A stretch of 55,603 nucleotides of DNA from Bacteroidales bacterium (lineage in GTDB: Bacteria; Bacteroidota; Bacteroidia; Bacteroidales; GCA-2748055): assembly GCA_021738565.1 (NCBI GenBank), contig JAIPBT010000026.1, forward strand, positions 1-55,603, given 5' to 3'. The notes beneath the pieces were generated by a model, which ran no database searches, was not told the DNA's origin, and saw only the letters and a program-made list of their open reading frames with translations. Positions 19,949-29,246 of the stretch are shown piece by piece. The translations under genes were made by a program, and so were the position numbers. The stretch's first letter is position 1; every line of letters starts with the position of its first letter.

Positions 19949-20230
19949 ATGGCAAGCATTAGAAAATTGAAAAAGGACATCAACGTTCTTACTTATCATT
20001 TGTTATCGAGATGTTATGCATATAAAAATTTTGAAGCTGACAATGATGCGGAACAATTTGATGCAATAATAAAGAAGATCGTATACCTGAGAAATGATCT
20101 TATCCAGCGGGCAAATCATCCGGAGAATGATGCTGAAAGCAAAAACATGAGGGAACATTTCCGCAAGGTGCAAGAGGACCTGTATGAATTGATGAATACT
20201 TTCGAATATCTGAAAAATCATAGAATTTGA
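19949..20230 (+). CDS. Small conserved helical protein of unknown function
   Basis: A 93-residue, highly charged and probably all-helical cytoplasmic protein (MASIRKLKKDINVLTYHLLS, then FDAIIKKIVYLRNDLIQRAN and VQEDLYELMNTFEYLKN). It has no signal peptide, membrane segment or catalytic motif. Its stop overlaps the TTG start of the permease by four bases, which ties it firmly to the importer operon. I recall similar small proteins in Bacteroidota without an assigned domain. Whether it serves the importer or is a passenger is not known. Confidence 0.7.
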   Translation: MASIRKLKKDINVLTYHLLSRCYAYKNFEADNDAEQFDAIIKKIVYLRNDLIQRANHPENDAESKNMREHFRKVQEDLYELMNTFEYLKNHRI

Positions 20231-21249
20231 GAGAGAACAGAGGATTCATCTGGAAAATAGCATCGCTTCTTCTGCTGCTGATCGCATTTGGTATCCTTGA
20301 CATATCCATTGGTACTGTTCAAATACCCTTTCGTGACCTGGTGCCGGGTTTGCCAGGAGACAGCGAAATCAATCCACAGCACCGGTTAATTTTAACCGGT
20401 TTCAGGATACCTCGCCTCATCACAGCACTTCTTGCAGGGGCGGCACTTTCTGTAAGCGGATTGCAAATGCAGACCATCTTCCGGAACCCGCTTGCCGGTC
20501 CCTATGTCCTTGGCATCAGTTCAGGGGCCAGCCTGGGAGCAGCCATCGCGCTGCTTGGTACAGGTGCAATTGCTTCCGGGATGCTTGCCCGGTGGGGAAT
20601 TGTGACGGCAGCATGGATAGGAGCCGCCACGGTTATGCTGCTCCTTCTGCTGGTGACACTGAGGATACGAAGCATCATGACAATCCTTATTCTGGGGATC
20701 ATGTTCAGCAGCAGCCTGTCTGCCATCATAAGTATAATGCAATATTTCGGAAACGCGGTTGCACTTAAATCCTTTGTAATATGGAGCATGGGAAGTCTGG
20801 GTGATGTTTCAGGCAAAGACCTTTCCCTGCTGGTTTTTACCGTAATCCCAGGATTGATACTGGCACTGTTCTCGGTAAAGGGACTGAACGCGATGATGAT
20901 GGGGGAGGAATATGCCGGAACACTCGGTGTTAACATACTTTTTGTCAGGATCCTCGTATTTGTCAGTACAAGTATCCTGGCCGGCAGCGTTACCGCTTTT
21001 TGTGGCCCGATCGGTTTTATTGGTATTGCAGTACCGCATATTACCCGGCTTTTCATCGGCAGGTCCGAAATGAGATACCTGTTGCCTTCAACGATCGTTA
21101 TGGGTATGGTCATCATGGTGATCAGCGACATGGTCTCCCAACTGCCGGGTTCTGACAGGATACTGCCGGTGAACGCCATAACATCATTGATCGGCATTCC
21201 TGTTGTCATATGGGTTGTGATCCGGAGACGAAAATTGTACGTTGATTGA
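20227..21249 (+). CDS. ABC importer permease, FecCD/BtuC family
   Basis: A 340-residue polytopic membrane protein with about ten hydrophobic segments and the family signatures: TGFRIPRLITALLAGAALSV, GLQMQTIFRNPLAGPYVLG, ISSGASLGAA, and near the end FCGPIGFIGIAVPHITRLF followed by GSDRILPVNAITSLIGIPV. It transports cobalamin, heme or iron-chelate ligands with the adjacent ATPase. Translation appears to start at TTG 20227, overlapping the previous stop; no ATG lies close by that keeps the first transmembrane segment. The ATPase begins on the next base after its stop. Confidence 0.93.
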   Translation: MRENRGFIWKIASLLLLLIAFGILDISIGTVQIPFRDLVPGLPGDSEINPQHRLILTGFRIPRLITALLAGAALSVSGLQMQTIFRNPLAGPYVLGISSGASLGAAIALLGTGAIASGMLARWGIVTAAWIGAATVMLLLLLVTLRIRSIMTILILGIMFSSSLSAIISIMQYFGNAVALKSFVIWSMGSLGDVSGKDLSLLVFTVIPGLILALFSVKGLNAMMMGEEYAGTLGVNILFVRILVFVSTSILAGSVTAFCGPIGFIGIAVPHITRLFIGRSEMRYLLPSTIVMGMVIMVISDMVSQLPGSDRILPVNAITSLIGIPVVIWVVIRRRKLYVD

Positions 21250-22260
21250 ATGAATGTATCAAATGAACATATCATAACAATACGGGATCTTTGGCTGGGT
21301 TATCAACCAGGAAAGTACCTGGTCGAAGCTGCCGATGTTGTTGTCAGAAAGGGTGAAATGGTTGCCGTTATCGGCAGGAACGGGTCAGGAAAAAGTACGC
21401 TGTTAAGAACACTGGCCGGAATACAGAAGCCATTAAAAGGAAGCATTCAAATAGAAAAAATCCCGCTTTCAGAGTATCACAGCAGAAAACTGGCAACCAT
21501 GATCTCACACGTGGGAACGGGATTAAAAACGCCGGAAAACCTTACTGTATTCGAAACAGTTTCACTGGGAAGGCATCCCTATACCAACTGGTGGGGAGGA
21601 CTTAGGAAAGCAGACAGGGATAAAATAACCGAATCCATTCGTTTCGTAGGGATGACACCTTTCCTCGACAAGCACCTCGACACCTTGAGTGACGGCGAAA
21701 GGCAGCGCGTAATGATAGCCATGGCACTTGCACAGGATACAAAGATCATTTTACTGGATGAACCTACTGCCTTTCTGGATATCCCAAACAAAATGGAGAT
21801 CGCAGAGGTACTTTGCAACATGAAAAAAAGCGGAAAATCAGTGATCTTTTCCACACATGATTTCGACAGTGCCATACAACATGCGGATAAATTATGGCTT
21901 TTGCACAAGAACCAAATCCTTCAGGGTGCACCGGAAGATCTTGGACTGGCTGCAATGTTTGATTTGATCTTTAAGGAATCAGAATTAACATTTGATGATG
22001 TGAGCCTGCGCTTCAGGCGTTCGGAAACACCGGATAAACTTATTCAATACAAGGAGGGAGAAGACCGGATCAGCAGGTGGACAGCCATGATGCTTGCAAG
22101 AACAGGATTCAGGGTGCAATCAACCGGCGGTACTGAAATACCCAAGCTCACGATAGAGAAAAGCGAAGAAAAAATCACTTGGAATATTCAACATGGCACA
22201 TCAAAAAAGAAATTTTATTCGTTGTATGAAGTAGCGATATATTTGACTCAAAATACTTAA
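21250..22260 (+). CDS. ABC importer ATPase, BtuD/FecE family, with C-terminal extension
   Basis: A 336-residue ATPase with Walker A GRNGSGKST (42-50), Q-loop region near 80-90, signature LSDGERQRV near 146, Walker B IILLDEPTAFLD near 167-178 and switch His in FSTHDFD. It energises the FecCD-type permease upstream. Its core ends near residue 255; a further 80 residues (RFRRSETPDKLIQ… to YSLYEVAIYLTQ) are not part of a usual BtuD and have no recognised motif. The extension is a noticeable feature and may be a regulatory domain. The gene starts directly after the permease stop. Confidence 0.93.
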   Translation: MNVSNEHIITIRDLWLGYQPGKYLVEAADVVVRKGEMVAVIGRNGSGKSTLLRTLAGIQKPLKGSIQIEKIPLSEYHSRKLATMISHVGTGLKTPENLTVFETVSLGRHPYTNWWGGLRKADRDKITESIRFVGMTPFLDKHLDTLSDGERQRVMIAMALAQDTKIILLDEPTAFLDIPNKMEIAEVLCNMKKSGKSVIFSTHDFDSAIQHADKLWLLHKNQILQGAPEDLGLAAMFDLIFKESELTFDDVSLRFRRSETPDKLIQYKEGEDRISRWTAMMLARTGFRVQSTGGTEIPKLTIEKSEEKITWNIQHGTSKKKFYSLYEVAIYLTQNT

Positions 22261-22292
22261 ATGATTAATTTTCATAAATAATTTATTGAACC

Positions 22293-22517
22293 ATGGCAGG
22301 AAATACATCAAACAATGTAAGGAGAGTTATAGCATATATACTTTCTGCATTGATTTTTATCTTTTCGGTTATAGCCATCCTTGCAATCTGGGAAATCATT
22401 AACAGTGAAGACCTTCTTAAAAGAATGTTTCAATCACTAATGGTTGTGCTGGCTTCATCAGCAATTATCGTTGTGATTTTTGCTATACTTGACAGGCCGG
22501 ACAGAACTGATGATTGA
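22293..22517 (+). CDS. Small membrane protein, two transmembrane helices
   Basis: A 74-residue protein with a polar start (MAGNTSNNVRRV) and two hydrophobic segments, about 11-33 and 47-67, ending in a charged tail (DRPDRTDD). It begins 32 bases after the ATPase and is the last forward gene before the converging glycosyltransferase, whose stop is three bases away. It may belong to the importer operon. No family is recognised and no function is proposed. Confidence 0.6.
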   Translation: MAGNTSNNVRRVIAYILSALIFIFSVIAILAIWEIINSEDLLKRMFQSLMVVLASSAIIVVIFAILDRPDRTDD

Positions 22518-22520
22518 AAG

Positions 22521-23636
22521 CTACAACAGCTCTATGATCTTTTTTGCATTCACCCTGTTGTTGTAATCTTTCAGGACTCTCTTCCGCTCGTTGATCATTT
22601 TCTGTGAAAAAGGCTGGTTCATGAGCTTTTCTATGACCTGTAAGGCACTGTCGGGGGAATTGTAAATTTCGCAAAGGTCTTCAAGCCCGCTCCCGCTAAC
22701 CATCAAAGGATTTGCCATGCAGTACCTGCCACCGTGCAGACTGTGCAGAAGCTTAAGTTTCAGCCCCGTCGGTTGGTATGTATAAAGCAGGTTGATGTGG
22801 GCATTTTCAACAAGGAACCTCATTTTTTCATTATCGGGATCAGCAATTAATTCAATATTGGCATGCTTCCTGCAATACCTTCTGACAAACCTGCCGGGAT
22901 TTTTTCCTGCTATGATCACCCTGAAAGTGATCTTTGACAGAACAATCTTTACAAGGTAAACCAGGGCCTTTTCATTTTCGGGCACAGAGAGGTCACCGTG
23001 AAAAAGTATGTAATCTCCGGACCCTTTTTTAGAAATGATTTCATTGTTCTGGTGAAAAGCAGACACAAAAATGCTGTTGCTGTATCTTTCACTGAAATGG
23101 GCAGTGTCAGTAAGTGAGATGGAAAGCAGTTGATCGGCAAGTCCCAGGACCTTTTCGTACCGGTGCAACTTCCTGGCCTCCGACCGGTAATAGAGTTTGC
23201 TAAAGAATGATCTTGCACTTTTTGACAACATCCTGTAATAATTGTGTTCAATGTTGTGGGTGCGGACCAATACCTTTTTGCCTGCATTTTTACATTTCTC
23301 AAGAAAATATGTTGTATGAATGCCTTCAAACAATACAGGATACTGGTCTTTCAACAGATTGTCCCGCAAATGATTACTGTTTCGTGTAACAACTATGTAG
23401 GGAATTGGGCGCAGCAGTTGAAAGATGCCCCTCTTTCTCCTGTAATAAAAAACCTTTTCACAAACCTCATCAAGCTTATCATTTTCGGGCCTGTCGTATA
23501 CAAAACAGTGCAATATGATCCTGATCCCTTCTTCCCTGAGAGCTTTAAGCTTATAGTAGATGTCAATTACACCGCCGTAATTGGGAGGGTAGGGAACGTT
23601 GAATGCTACGACGTGTAAATGTTTCTGGTCTTTCAT
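22521..23636 (-). CDS. Glycosyltransferase, GT4-like
   Basis: A 371-residue protein with the two-Rossmann-fold outline of GT-B glycosyltransferases. The N-terminal part has HVVAFNVPYPPNYGGVIDI, a typical acceptor-side opening with a Gly-Gly loop. The C-terminal part has YILFHGDLSVPENEKAL, then ITFRVIIAGKNPG and the donor-side VENAHINLLYTYQPTGLKLK with LHSLHGGRYCMAN. The EX7E-like catalytic region is degenerate, and sugar specificity cannot be read. It is a single gene on the reverse strand with a -7 element TAGCTTTG upstream. Such enzymes build surface polysaccharides or glycolipids, but no cluster surrounds it here. Confidence 0.82.
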   Translation of the reverse strand: MKDQKHLHVVAFNVPYPPNYGGVIDIYYKLKALREEGIRIILHCFVYDRPENDKLDEVCEKVFYYRRKRGIFQLLRPIPYIVVTRNSNHLRDNLLKDQYPVLFEGIHTTYFLEKCKNAGKKVLVRTHNIEHNYYRMLSKSARSFFSKLYYRSEARKLHRYEKVLGLADQLLSISLTDTAHFSERYSNSIFVSAFHQNNEIISKKGSGDYILFHGDLSVPENEKALVYLVKIVLSKITFRVIIAGKNPGRFVRRYCRKHANIELIADPDNEKMRFLVENAHINLLYTYQPTGLKLKLLHSLHGGRYCMANPLMVSGSGLEDLCEIYNSPDSALQVIEKLMNQPFSQKMINERKRVLKDYNNRVNAKKIIELL

Positions 23637-23668
23637 TAAACCTTCGTCAACTTATAGTGTCGAATATA

Positions 23669-23676
23669 CAAAGCTA
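23669..23676 (-). promoter_or_regulatory. -7 element of the glycosyltransferase gene
   Basis: On the minus strand TAGCTTTG is an exact TAnnTTTG match, 32 bases before the ATG at 23636. No -33 element was seen. Confidence 0.45.
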
Positions 23677-23689
23677 AGATTGTTAACTT

Positions 23690-23855
23690 TTTTTAAGAAA
23701 AAAAAACACTTTTTTTGTAACAAAATCAGATTTTTAGCGTTTAAATAACAAACGTTCTTTCCAAGATAAGATTCAATCTTATTTGATCTTGTCATAGATT
23801 TAGTTTAGGGTTAGTTTAGTTATGGAACCGCCTCCTTTCGAGGCGGTTTTTTTTT
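23690..23855 (+). ncRNA. Possible small RNA ending at an orphan terminator
   Basis: This stretch has no open frame, yet a strong forward terminator ends it (23827-23855), and the only nearby upstream gene runs the other way. It contains the near-palindrome ATAAGATTCAATCTTAT (about 23766-23782) and the direct repeat TTAGTTTAG. No promoter is clear. A short transcript is the simplest reading, but the evidence is indirect and the 5' end is a guess. Confidence 0.25.
23827..23855 (+). terminator. Strong orphan rho-independent terminator
   Basis: ACCGCCTC (23827-23834) and GAGGCGGT (23840-23847) form a perfect 8-bp stem with a 5-base loop, followed by nine T. It lies immediately upstream of the argS -7 element. 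No forward gene precedes it within 1.3 kb. Confidence 0.85.
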
Positions 23856-23862
23856 ATATTTG
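23855..23862 (+). promoter_or_regulatory. -7 element of argS
   Basis: TATATTTG is an exact -7 match, overlapping the end of the preceding T run. It includes the TTG that could be read as an upstream start, so translation must begin later, at ATG 23881. Confidence 0.6.
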
Positions 23863-23880
23863 CACACCAATTTACTGGAT

Positions 23881-25662
23881 ATGCAAAGACTTGAAGAACT
23901 TCTCTCATCCGCGGTCAGGCGCGCGCTGAATGAGTTGTATGAAACCGGCACCGCAGACCTGCCGGTTCAGATTCAAAAAACAAAGAAGGAATTTGAAGGT
24001 GATGTTACAGTCGTGACTTTTCCGTTGGTACGATTTACCGGAATTTCACCCGAAGAAACAGCGAAGGTCCTTGGCACATACCTCAAAAAAAATCTGGCTG
24101 AAATTAGCGGTTTCAACGTTGTCAAGGGTTTTTTGAATTTGAATATTTCAGGAACCTATTGGCTAAATGTGATCAAAGAGGCCTGCAAAGACCACTATTA
24201 CGGAATTCAGATCCCGGACAATAATTCGCCAACAGTGATGGTTGAATATTCGAGTCCCAATACAAACAAGCCTTTGCACCTTGGACATGTCAGGAACAAC
24301 CTGATCGGTTTCTCCATTTCAAGGATCCTTGAAGCAAGCGGGAAAAAAGTATTGAAAGTAAACCTGGTGAATGACCGTGGCATCCATATTTGTAAGTCCA
24401 TGGTGGCATGGAAAAAATTCGGAAATGGCGAAACTCCTGATAAATCCGGTAAAAAGGGTGACAAACTTGTGGGGGATTATTATGTGCTTTTCGACAGGGA
24501 ATTTAAAAAACAGGTTGAACAGTTGGTTGAGTCTGGAGAGGACAGGAAAGTAGCTGAAAACAATGCTCCGCTGATGGTTGAAGCCAGGGAAATGCTCAGG
24601 AAGTGGGAATCCGATGATCCGGAAGTAACCGATCTTTGGCGCACAATGAACGGATGGGTCTATGAAGGTTTTGATACAACGTACAACCGTCTCGGGGTGT
24701 CATTTGACAGGACATACTATGAATCCGAAACCTATAAACTTGGCAGGGAGCTTGTCCTGGAAGGATTAAAGAAGAACTTACTGGAGAAGGAAGAGGATGG
24801 TTCTGTATGGGCGGATCTTACCGATAAGAAACTTGACAGGAAAATACTTTTAAGATCCGATGGCACTTCAGTGTATATGACCCAGGACATTGGAACGGCC
24901 CAGCAGCGATTTTCAGAATACAATCTTGAAAACCATATCTACGTGGTAGGAAATGAGCAAAATTATCATTTCCAGGTATTGCGGCTGATACTGGAAAAAC
25001 TCGGGTTTGAATGGGCCGGAAGATTACACCACCTCTCTTACGGAATGGTTGAATTACCCGGAGGAAAAATGAAATCCCGTGAAGGAACTGTGGTGGATGC
25101 AGATGACCTGATCGATGAAATGATATTCACGGCTAAGACCATGTCCGATGAACTCGGAAAGCTTTCGGAATACAGTGACAGTGAAAAGGAAAATATTTAC
25201 CGGCAGATCGGATTGGGAGCATTAAAATATTTTATACTGAAGGTGGATCCCAAAAAGAACATGCTTTTCGATCCACAGGAATCCATTGACTTTAATGGCA
25301 ATACAGGGCCATTCATACAATACACATTTGCAAGGATACAGAGCGTTTTAAGGAATGCGGGGAATGTTGAAACTGAAATACCCGATGTTACACCGAACAG
25401 CAAAGAAACAACGCTGGCAAGATTGATTTACCAGTTCCCTGAAATAGTTGTTGCAGCAGGGGAGGAGCAGGATCCTTCGGTGATCGCAAATTACATGTAC
25501 GAATTGGCAAAGGAATTCAACCAGTTTTACCACGACCACAGTATACTGAGCGCCGAAAACGATGCATCCCGTCTGTTCAGGATTCACCTGGCCGGGAAGG
25601 TTGGAGAAATTGTTGAAAAAGGCATGTGGCTCCTGGGCATTGAAGTTCCTGAAAGAATGTGA
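23881..25662 (+). CDS. argS: Arginyl-tRNA synthetase
   Basis: ArgRS charges tRNA-Arg with arginine. The 593-residue class I enzyme has the HIGH-type motif HLGH near 132-135 within SSPNTNKPLHLGHVRNN, and the KMSK-type loop GGKMKSREGTVV near 395-406. The N-terminal additional domain (VVKGFLNLNIS) and the C-terminal DALR-type anticodon-binding helix bundle (LAKEFNQFYHDHSIL) are present. ATG 23881 is chosen because the open frame upstream overlaps the promoter. It is a single gene converging on folD with a nine-base gap. Confidence 0.97.
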   Translation: MQRLEELLSSAVRRALNELYETGTADLPVQIQKTKKEFEGDVTVVTFPLVRFTGISPEETAKVLGTYLKKNLAEISGFNVVKGFLNLNISGTYWLNVIKEACKDHYYGIQIPDNNSPTVMVEYSSPNTNKPLHLGHVRNNLIGFSISRILEASGKKVLKVNLVNDRGIHICKSMVAWKKFGNGETPDKSGKKGDKLVGDYYVLFDREFKKQVEQLVESGEDRKVAENNAPLMVEAREMLRKWESDDPEVTDLWRTMNGWVYEGFDTTYNRLGVSFDRTYYESETYKLGRELVLEGLKKNLLEKEEDGSVWADLTDKKLDRKILLRSDGTSVYMTQDIGTAQQRFSEYNLENHIYVVGNEQNYHFQVLRLILEKLGFEWAGRLHHLSYGMVELPGGKMKSREGTVVDADDLIDEMIFTAKTMSDELGKLSEYSDSEKENIYRQIGLGALKYFILKVDPKKNMLFDPQESIDFNGNTGPFIQYTFARIQSVLRNAGNVETEIPDVTPNSKETTLARLIYQFPEIVVAAGEEQDPSVIANYMYELAKEFNQFYHDHSILSAENDASRLFRIHLAGKVGEIVEKGMWLLGIEVPERM

Positions 25663-25671
25663 TAATCCCTG

Positions 25672-26535
25672 TTATCCGGATGCTGCCTTAAGGGTGTTGA
25701 GAAGAAGGGAAACCCTTGTCATCGGCCCCACGCCGCCGGGTACAGGCGTAATAAAGGAACATTTGGGTGCGACACTCCCGTAATCAACATCACCTTTAAG
25801 CCGGAAACCGCTTTTTGTTTCGTTGCTTTTTACCCGGGTAGTTCCCACATCAATAACTACCGCACCATCCTTAACCATATCACTTTTAATGAATTCAGGC
25901 GCTCCAAGTGCGGCAATAAGAATGTCGGCATCTGCACATACACGCTTGAGCTCTTTTGTCCTGCTGTGGGCAACAGTGACAGTTGCATTAATTGACTTCT
26001 GAGACATCAATATGCTCAAAGGTCTTCCTACAATGTTGCTGCGGCCGACAATTACACAATTTTTGCCGGATGTTTCAATGCCATATCTTTTCAGCAATTC
26101 AACAATTCCCATCGGTGTTGCGCTGGTGAAAGATGGCAGTCCGATTACCATCTTCCCCACATTGACGGGATGAAAACCATCAACATCCTTTGCCGGGTCA
26201 ATGGCCTCGATGATCTTTTGTGCTGAGATGTGATCCGGCAGGGGCAATTGGACAATGAAACCGTCCAGCTCTTTGTCGGAATTCAACCGATCGATGCGTT
26301 CTAATAATTCAGTTTCTGTAACATTATCTTCAAACCTGACCAGAGATGACCTGAAACCAACTTCCTCGCAATCCTTTATCTTGTATGCAACATATGTTTC
26401 ACTGCCCCCGTCATGTCCGACAAGAACCGCTGCAAGATGGGGCGGCCTTTTGCCGGCAGCCAGCATATTCTTTACCTCTTCAGCAATTTCCGCTTTGATT
26501 GCTTTTGCTGTTGCTTTACCGTCAATTAACTGCAT
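25672..26535 (-). CDS. folD: Methylenetetrahydrofolate dehydrogenase/cyclohydrolase
   Basis: FolD interconverts 5,10-methylene-, methenyl- and 10-formyl-tetrahydrofolate with NADP. The 287-residue protein has the catalytic Tyr48/Lys52 motif ([17 protein letters not shown]), the substrate loop [11 protein letters not shown], and the Rossmann segment [18 protein letters not shown]. The signature [13 protein letters not shown] lies near the C-terminus. Length is standard. It follows ffh on the same strand with an 18-base gap, so they are probably cotranscribed. The C-terminal end converges on argS. Confidence 0.97.
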   Translation of the reverse strand: MQLIDGKATAKAIKAEIAEEVKNMLAAGKRPPHLAAVLVGHDGGSETYVAYKIKDCEEVGFRSSLVRFEDNVTETELLERIDRLNSDKELDGFIVQLPLPDHISAQKIIEAIDPAKDVDGFHPVNVGKMVIGLPSFTSATPMGIVELLKRYGIETSGKNCVIVGRSNIVGRPLSILMSQKSINATVTVAHSRTKELKRVCADADILIAALGAPEFIKSDMVKDGAVVIDVGTTRVKSNETKSGFRLKGDVDYGSVAPKCSFITPVPGGVGPMTRVSLLLNTLKAASG

Positions 26536-26553
26536 TCTGGAATGGTTTAAGAA

Positions 26554-27894
26554 TTATCTTTTGCTCATCATGCCTGAAGAAAGTGCACGCCCTGCATTTT
26601 TTCCCTTACCGCTGGTCATCATGCGCATCATTTTCCTCGTTTCACTGAATTGTTTCACGAGCCTGTTGATCTCTGCCACAGAAGTCCCGCTGCCGTCAGC
26701 GATCCTTGCCCTGCGGCTTCCGTTCAACACTGCTGGATTGGATCTTTCTTCGGGGGTCATGGAATTAATGATCGCCTCAATGCCCTTGAATGCGTCATCA
26801 TCGAGGTCGAGGTTCTTGATCGCTTTTCCCATACCTGGAACCATTGACATAAGATCCTTTACATTCCCCATTTTTTTAATCTGTTGGATCTGGGACATGA
26901 AGTCTTCAAAATCAAAAGTGTTTTTTGCAATCTTTTTCTGAACTTTTCGCGCCTCATCAACATCATACTGTTCCTGAGCCTTTTCAACCAGGGAGACAAT
27001 ATCTCCCATTCCCAGGATCCTGTCTGCCATTCTGCTGGGGTGAAAAACATCTAGTGCATCAATTTTTTCACCTGTACCTATAAATTTGATAGGCTTGTTT
27101 ACCACCGATTTTATGGAAAGTGCCGCGCCACCACGTGTATCACCATCCAGCTTTGTAAGCACGACACCATTGAAATCGAGTCTCTCGTTGAATTCCTTTG
27201 CTGTATTCACTGCATCCTGGCCGGTCATGGAATCAACAACAAAAAGGATCTCATGCGGATTTACAGCATCTTTGATGGCCTTGATCTCTTTCATCATCTG
27301 CTCATCAATAGCAAGACGACCAGCGGTGTCAATGATGACTGTATTGTTACCGGCCAATTTTGCAGACTTGATTGCGGCTTTGGCAATTTTCACCGGATTT
27401 TTATTGTCCTCTTCTGAATATACTTTAACGGCCGTCTGCTCGCCCAGTATCTTCAACTGATCGATCGCAGCCGGACGGTACACGTCACCTGCGACAAGCA
27501 GTGGGTTCTTTCCTTTTTTGTTCTTAAGGTAATTGGCAAGTTTGGCTGAAAAGGTTGTTTTCCCGGATCCCTGTAACCCCGCGATCAGGATTACATTGGG
27601 ATTTCCCATGGATTCAATCTCTGCACTTTCTGACCCCATCAGCTCAGCAAGCCTGTCGTGGACAATTTTGACCATCATCTGACCAGGCTTAACAGAAGAG
27701 AGGATCTTTTTGCCAAGGGCTTCCTCTTTGACCTCGTCGGTAAATTGTTTGGCTATTTTAAAGTTTACATCTGCATCCAGCAATGCCCTGCGCACATCCT
27801 TAAGCGTCTCTGCAACATTGATCTCTGTTATTCTGCCCTCTCCTTTTAATAATTTAAAGGACTGCTCCAACCTATCTGATAAACTTTCAAACAT
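26554..27894 (-). CDS. ffh: Signal recognition particle GTPase
   Basis: Ffh binds the signal-recognition RNA and delivers membrane-protein nascent chains to FtsY. The 446-residue protein has the N domain helices (1-90), the GTPase G1 motif GLQGSGKTTFSAKL at 106-119, DTAGRLAIDEQMM, the TKLDGDTRGGAALS box and a C-terminal M domain. The M domain includes MSMVPGMGKAIKNL and the RNA-binding helix with GSRRARIADGSGTSVAEIN. All domains are complete. A -7 element TACTTTTG is 21 bases upstream; folD follows. The window also encodes SecA, the other arm of export. Confidence 0.98.
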   Translation of the reverse strand: MFESLSDRLEQSFKLLKGEGRITEINVAETLKDVRRALLDADVNFKIAKQFTDEVKEEALGKKILSSVKPGQMMVKIVHDRLAELMGSESAEIESMGNPNVILIAGLQGSGKTTFSAKLANYLKNKKGKNPLLVAGDVYRPAAIDQLKILGEQTAVKVYSEEDNKNPVKIAKAAIKSAKLAGNNTVIIDTAGRLAIDEQMMKEIKAIKDAVNPHEILFVVDSMTGQDAVNTAKEFNERLDFNGVVLTKLDGDTRGGAALSIKSVVNKPIKFIGTGEKIDALDVFHPSRMADRILGMGDIVSLVEKAQEQYDVDEARKVQKKIAKNTFDFEDFMSQIQQIKKMGNVKDLMSMVPGMGKAIKNLDLDDDAFKGIEAIINSMTPEERSNPAVLNGSRRARIADGSGTSVAEINRLVKQFSETRKMMRMMTSGKGKNAGRALSSGMMSKR

Positions 27895-27914
27895 ATGTTA
27901 TGAATTTTCAGATG

Positions 27915-27922
27915 CAAAAGTA
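27915..27922 (-). promoter_or_regulatory. -7 element of the ffh-folD operon
   Basis: On the minus strand TACTTTTG is an exact TAnnTTTG match, close to the ffh ATG at 27894. No clear -33 element. Confidence 0.55.
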
Positions 27923-27953
27923 TAGAAAATTAGCTGAAGTTGGAAATGTGCTT

Positions 27954-29246
27954 TCATTCGGCATCAACAATGATGCTCCCTATCAGGGTGATGGTCTGAA
28001 GATCGGCATAATCATATATATAGAATCCGTCCTCCCCGACAGTGAAAAGGCTGTTGTTTATCGGGATCACATCATAGGCGTGAATGTCTGCGAATGCAGC
28101 TATTTCATGACTGGTAATAGTGTTGGGATCTGAAGCATCATAGATGTTGAGCCCGTATTCTCCCTGGCAGACGAACAATGTACTCCCTGAAATGCCCAAT
28201 CCGTATGGTTCTTCCATGCTGAAGGAGGCGATTCTTTCAGGATTGAATTTGTCGGATATATCTATTACCTCAAGCAGGTCTGCCGTACCACCACAAACTG
28301 TACCTGACCTTAATGTGACATAGGCAAAGTCTCCGCTTACAACCACCGGATCACAGCTGGTTATATGTGAATAGACGGATTTCGTGTAAGGCTCTTCCGG
28401 ATCTTCAAGACTTAAAATGTACATCCCGTTATTTGCTCCCAGGAACATGTGATGGTCATAAATGAACATGGTTTCAAGTCCCCATCCAACATACTTCTCG
28501 TATACCGTTTCAGGTGCATCGGTGTTGCTGATGTCAACAACCTTCAGCATATTGGTGGTTTGCAACATATACAGGTAATTGTCGTAGGTAAGGAACCGTG
28601 CCATTGATCCACCCACGCCGTAAATTGTCCCTGATGGAGGCACTCCTCCGCCTCCGCCCATCGATGATGCATCACTTATTCTCATTCCGTCATATTCCCA
28701 GTACACAGGAAAGGGGTATGGATTGGTTTGTATCTCCTTTGTGTATTCCTTGATTTCCCATCCGGTAACAACCCCTTTTTCATCATCTATCTCCGCGAGG
28801 GGATAATCATTGTCCCACGGTGGCAGGGTATATTCCAGTATGTCTTCGATCCGGTTGAGTTCAACAGGGGAAGCAGGATTTGATATGTCAATCATTACAA
28901 GATCCGTATAGCTGTCAAGGTAAAGTATATTGTTCTTTATTGCCATGTCTATATTGCCCGGCACCTGAAGGTATACAATTCCTTCCGGGCTTGAAGGATC
29001 GGATACATCTATGATATGGACACCTTCCATGAATTCATTGATGAAGACATACTCATCCTTAAAATATATTTTTCCGGGTTGAAGAATATCCGCCGGTCCG
29101 CTGATATCGATTGGCTTCCTTAATTCCTCGAATGACATATAGACCGGGACATTTGCGGTATAGGTCATGAATTTTTTGTCTTCACAGGATGAAACAACTG
29201 CAATTATCAAAATCATCAGTCCTGGTAGTAAATAACGGTTTTTCAT
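27954..29246 (-). CDS. LVIVD-repeat lipoprotein
   Basis: A 430-residue lipoprotein with signal and lipobox ending at Cys21 (AVVSSC). The mature region is built of repeats of about 40-45 residues with the pattern YVxxxxxGVHIIDVSDPSSPE. Instances include YLDSYTDLVMIDISNPASPV, LLEVIDISDKFNPERI and VCQGEYGLNIYDASDPNTI. This is the LVIVD family, predicted to form a beta-propeller in the envelope. A glycine- and proline-rich loop lies in the middle (SSMGGGGGVPPSG). The biochemical role is unknown. It ends 59 bases upstream of the ffh start on the same strand, and the next gene upstream is divergent. Confidence 0.88.
   Translation of the reverse strand: MKNRYLLPGLMILIIAVVSSCEDKKFMTYTANVPVYMSFEELRKPIDISGPADILQPGKIYFKDEYVFINEFMEGVHIIDVSDPSSPEGIVYLQVPGNIDMAIKNNILYLDSYTDLVMIDISNPASPVELNRIEDILEYTLPPWDNDYPLAEIDDEKGVVTGWEIKEYTKEIQTNPYPFPVYWEYDGMRISDASSMGGGGGVPPSGTIYGVGGSMARFLTYDNYLYMLQTTNMLKVVDISNTDAPETVYEKYVGWGLETMFIYDHHMFLGANNGMYILSLEDPEEPYTKSVYSHITSCDPVVVSGDFAYVTLRSGTVCGGTADLLEVIDISDKFNPERIASFSMEEPYGLGISGSTLFVCQGEYGLNIYDASDPNTITSHEIAAFADIHAYDVIPINNSLFTVGEDGFYIYDYADLQTITLIGSIIVDAE

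Noticed and set aside
20502-21275. A 257-codon reverse open frame opposite the permease gene
   Set aside because: It is the antisense of a clear FecCD permease, with no start context or family similarity.
23860-23880. TTG start for argS seven codons upstream
   Set aside because: The TTG is part of the TATATTTG promoter element, so it would not be in the transcript.
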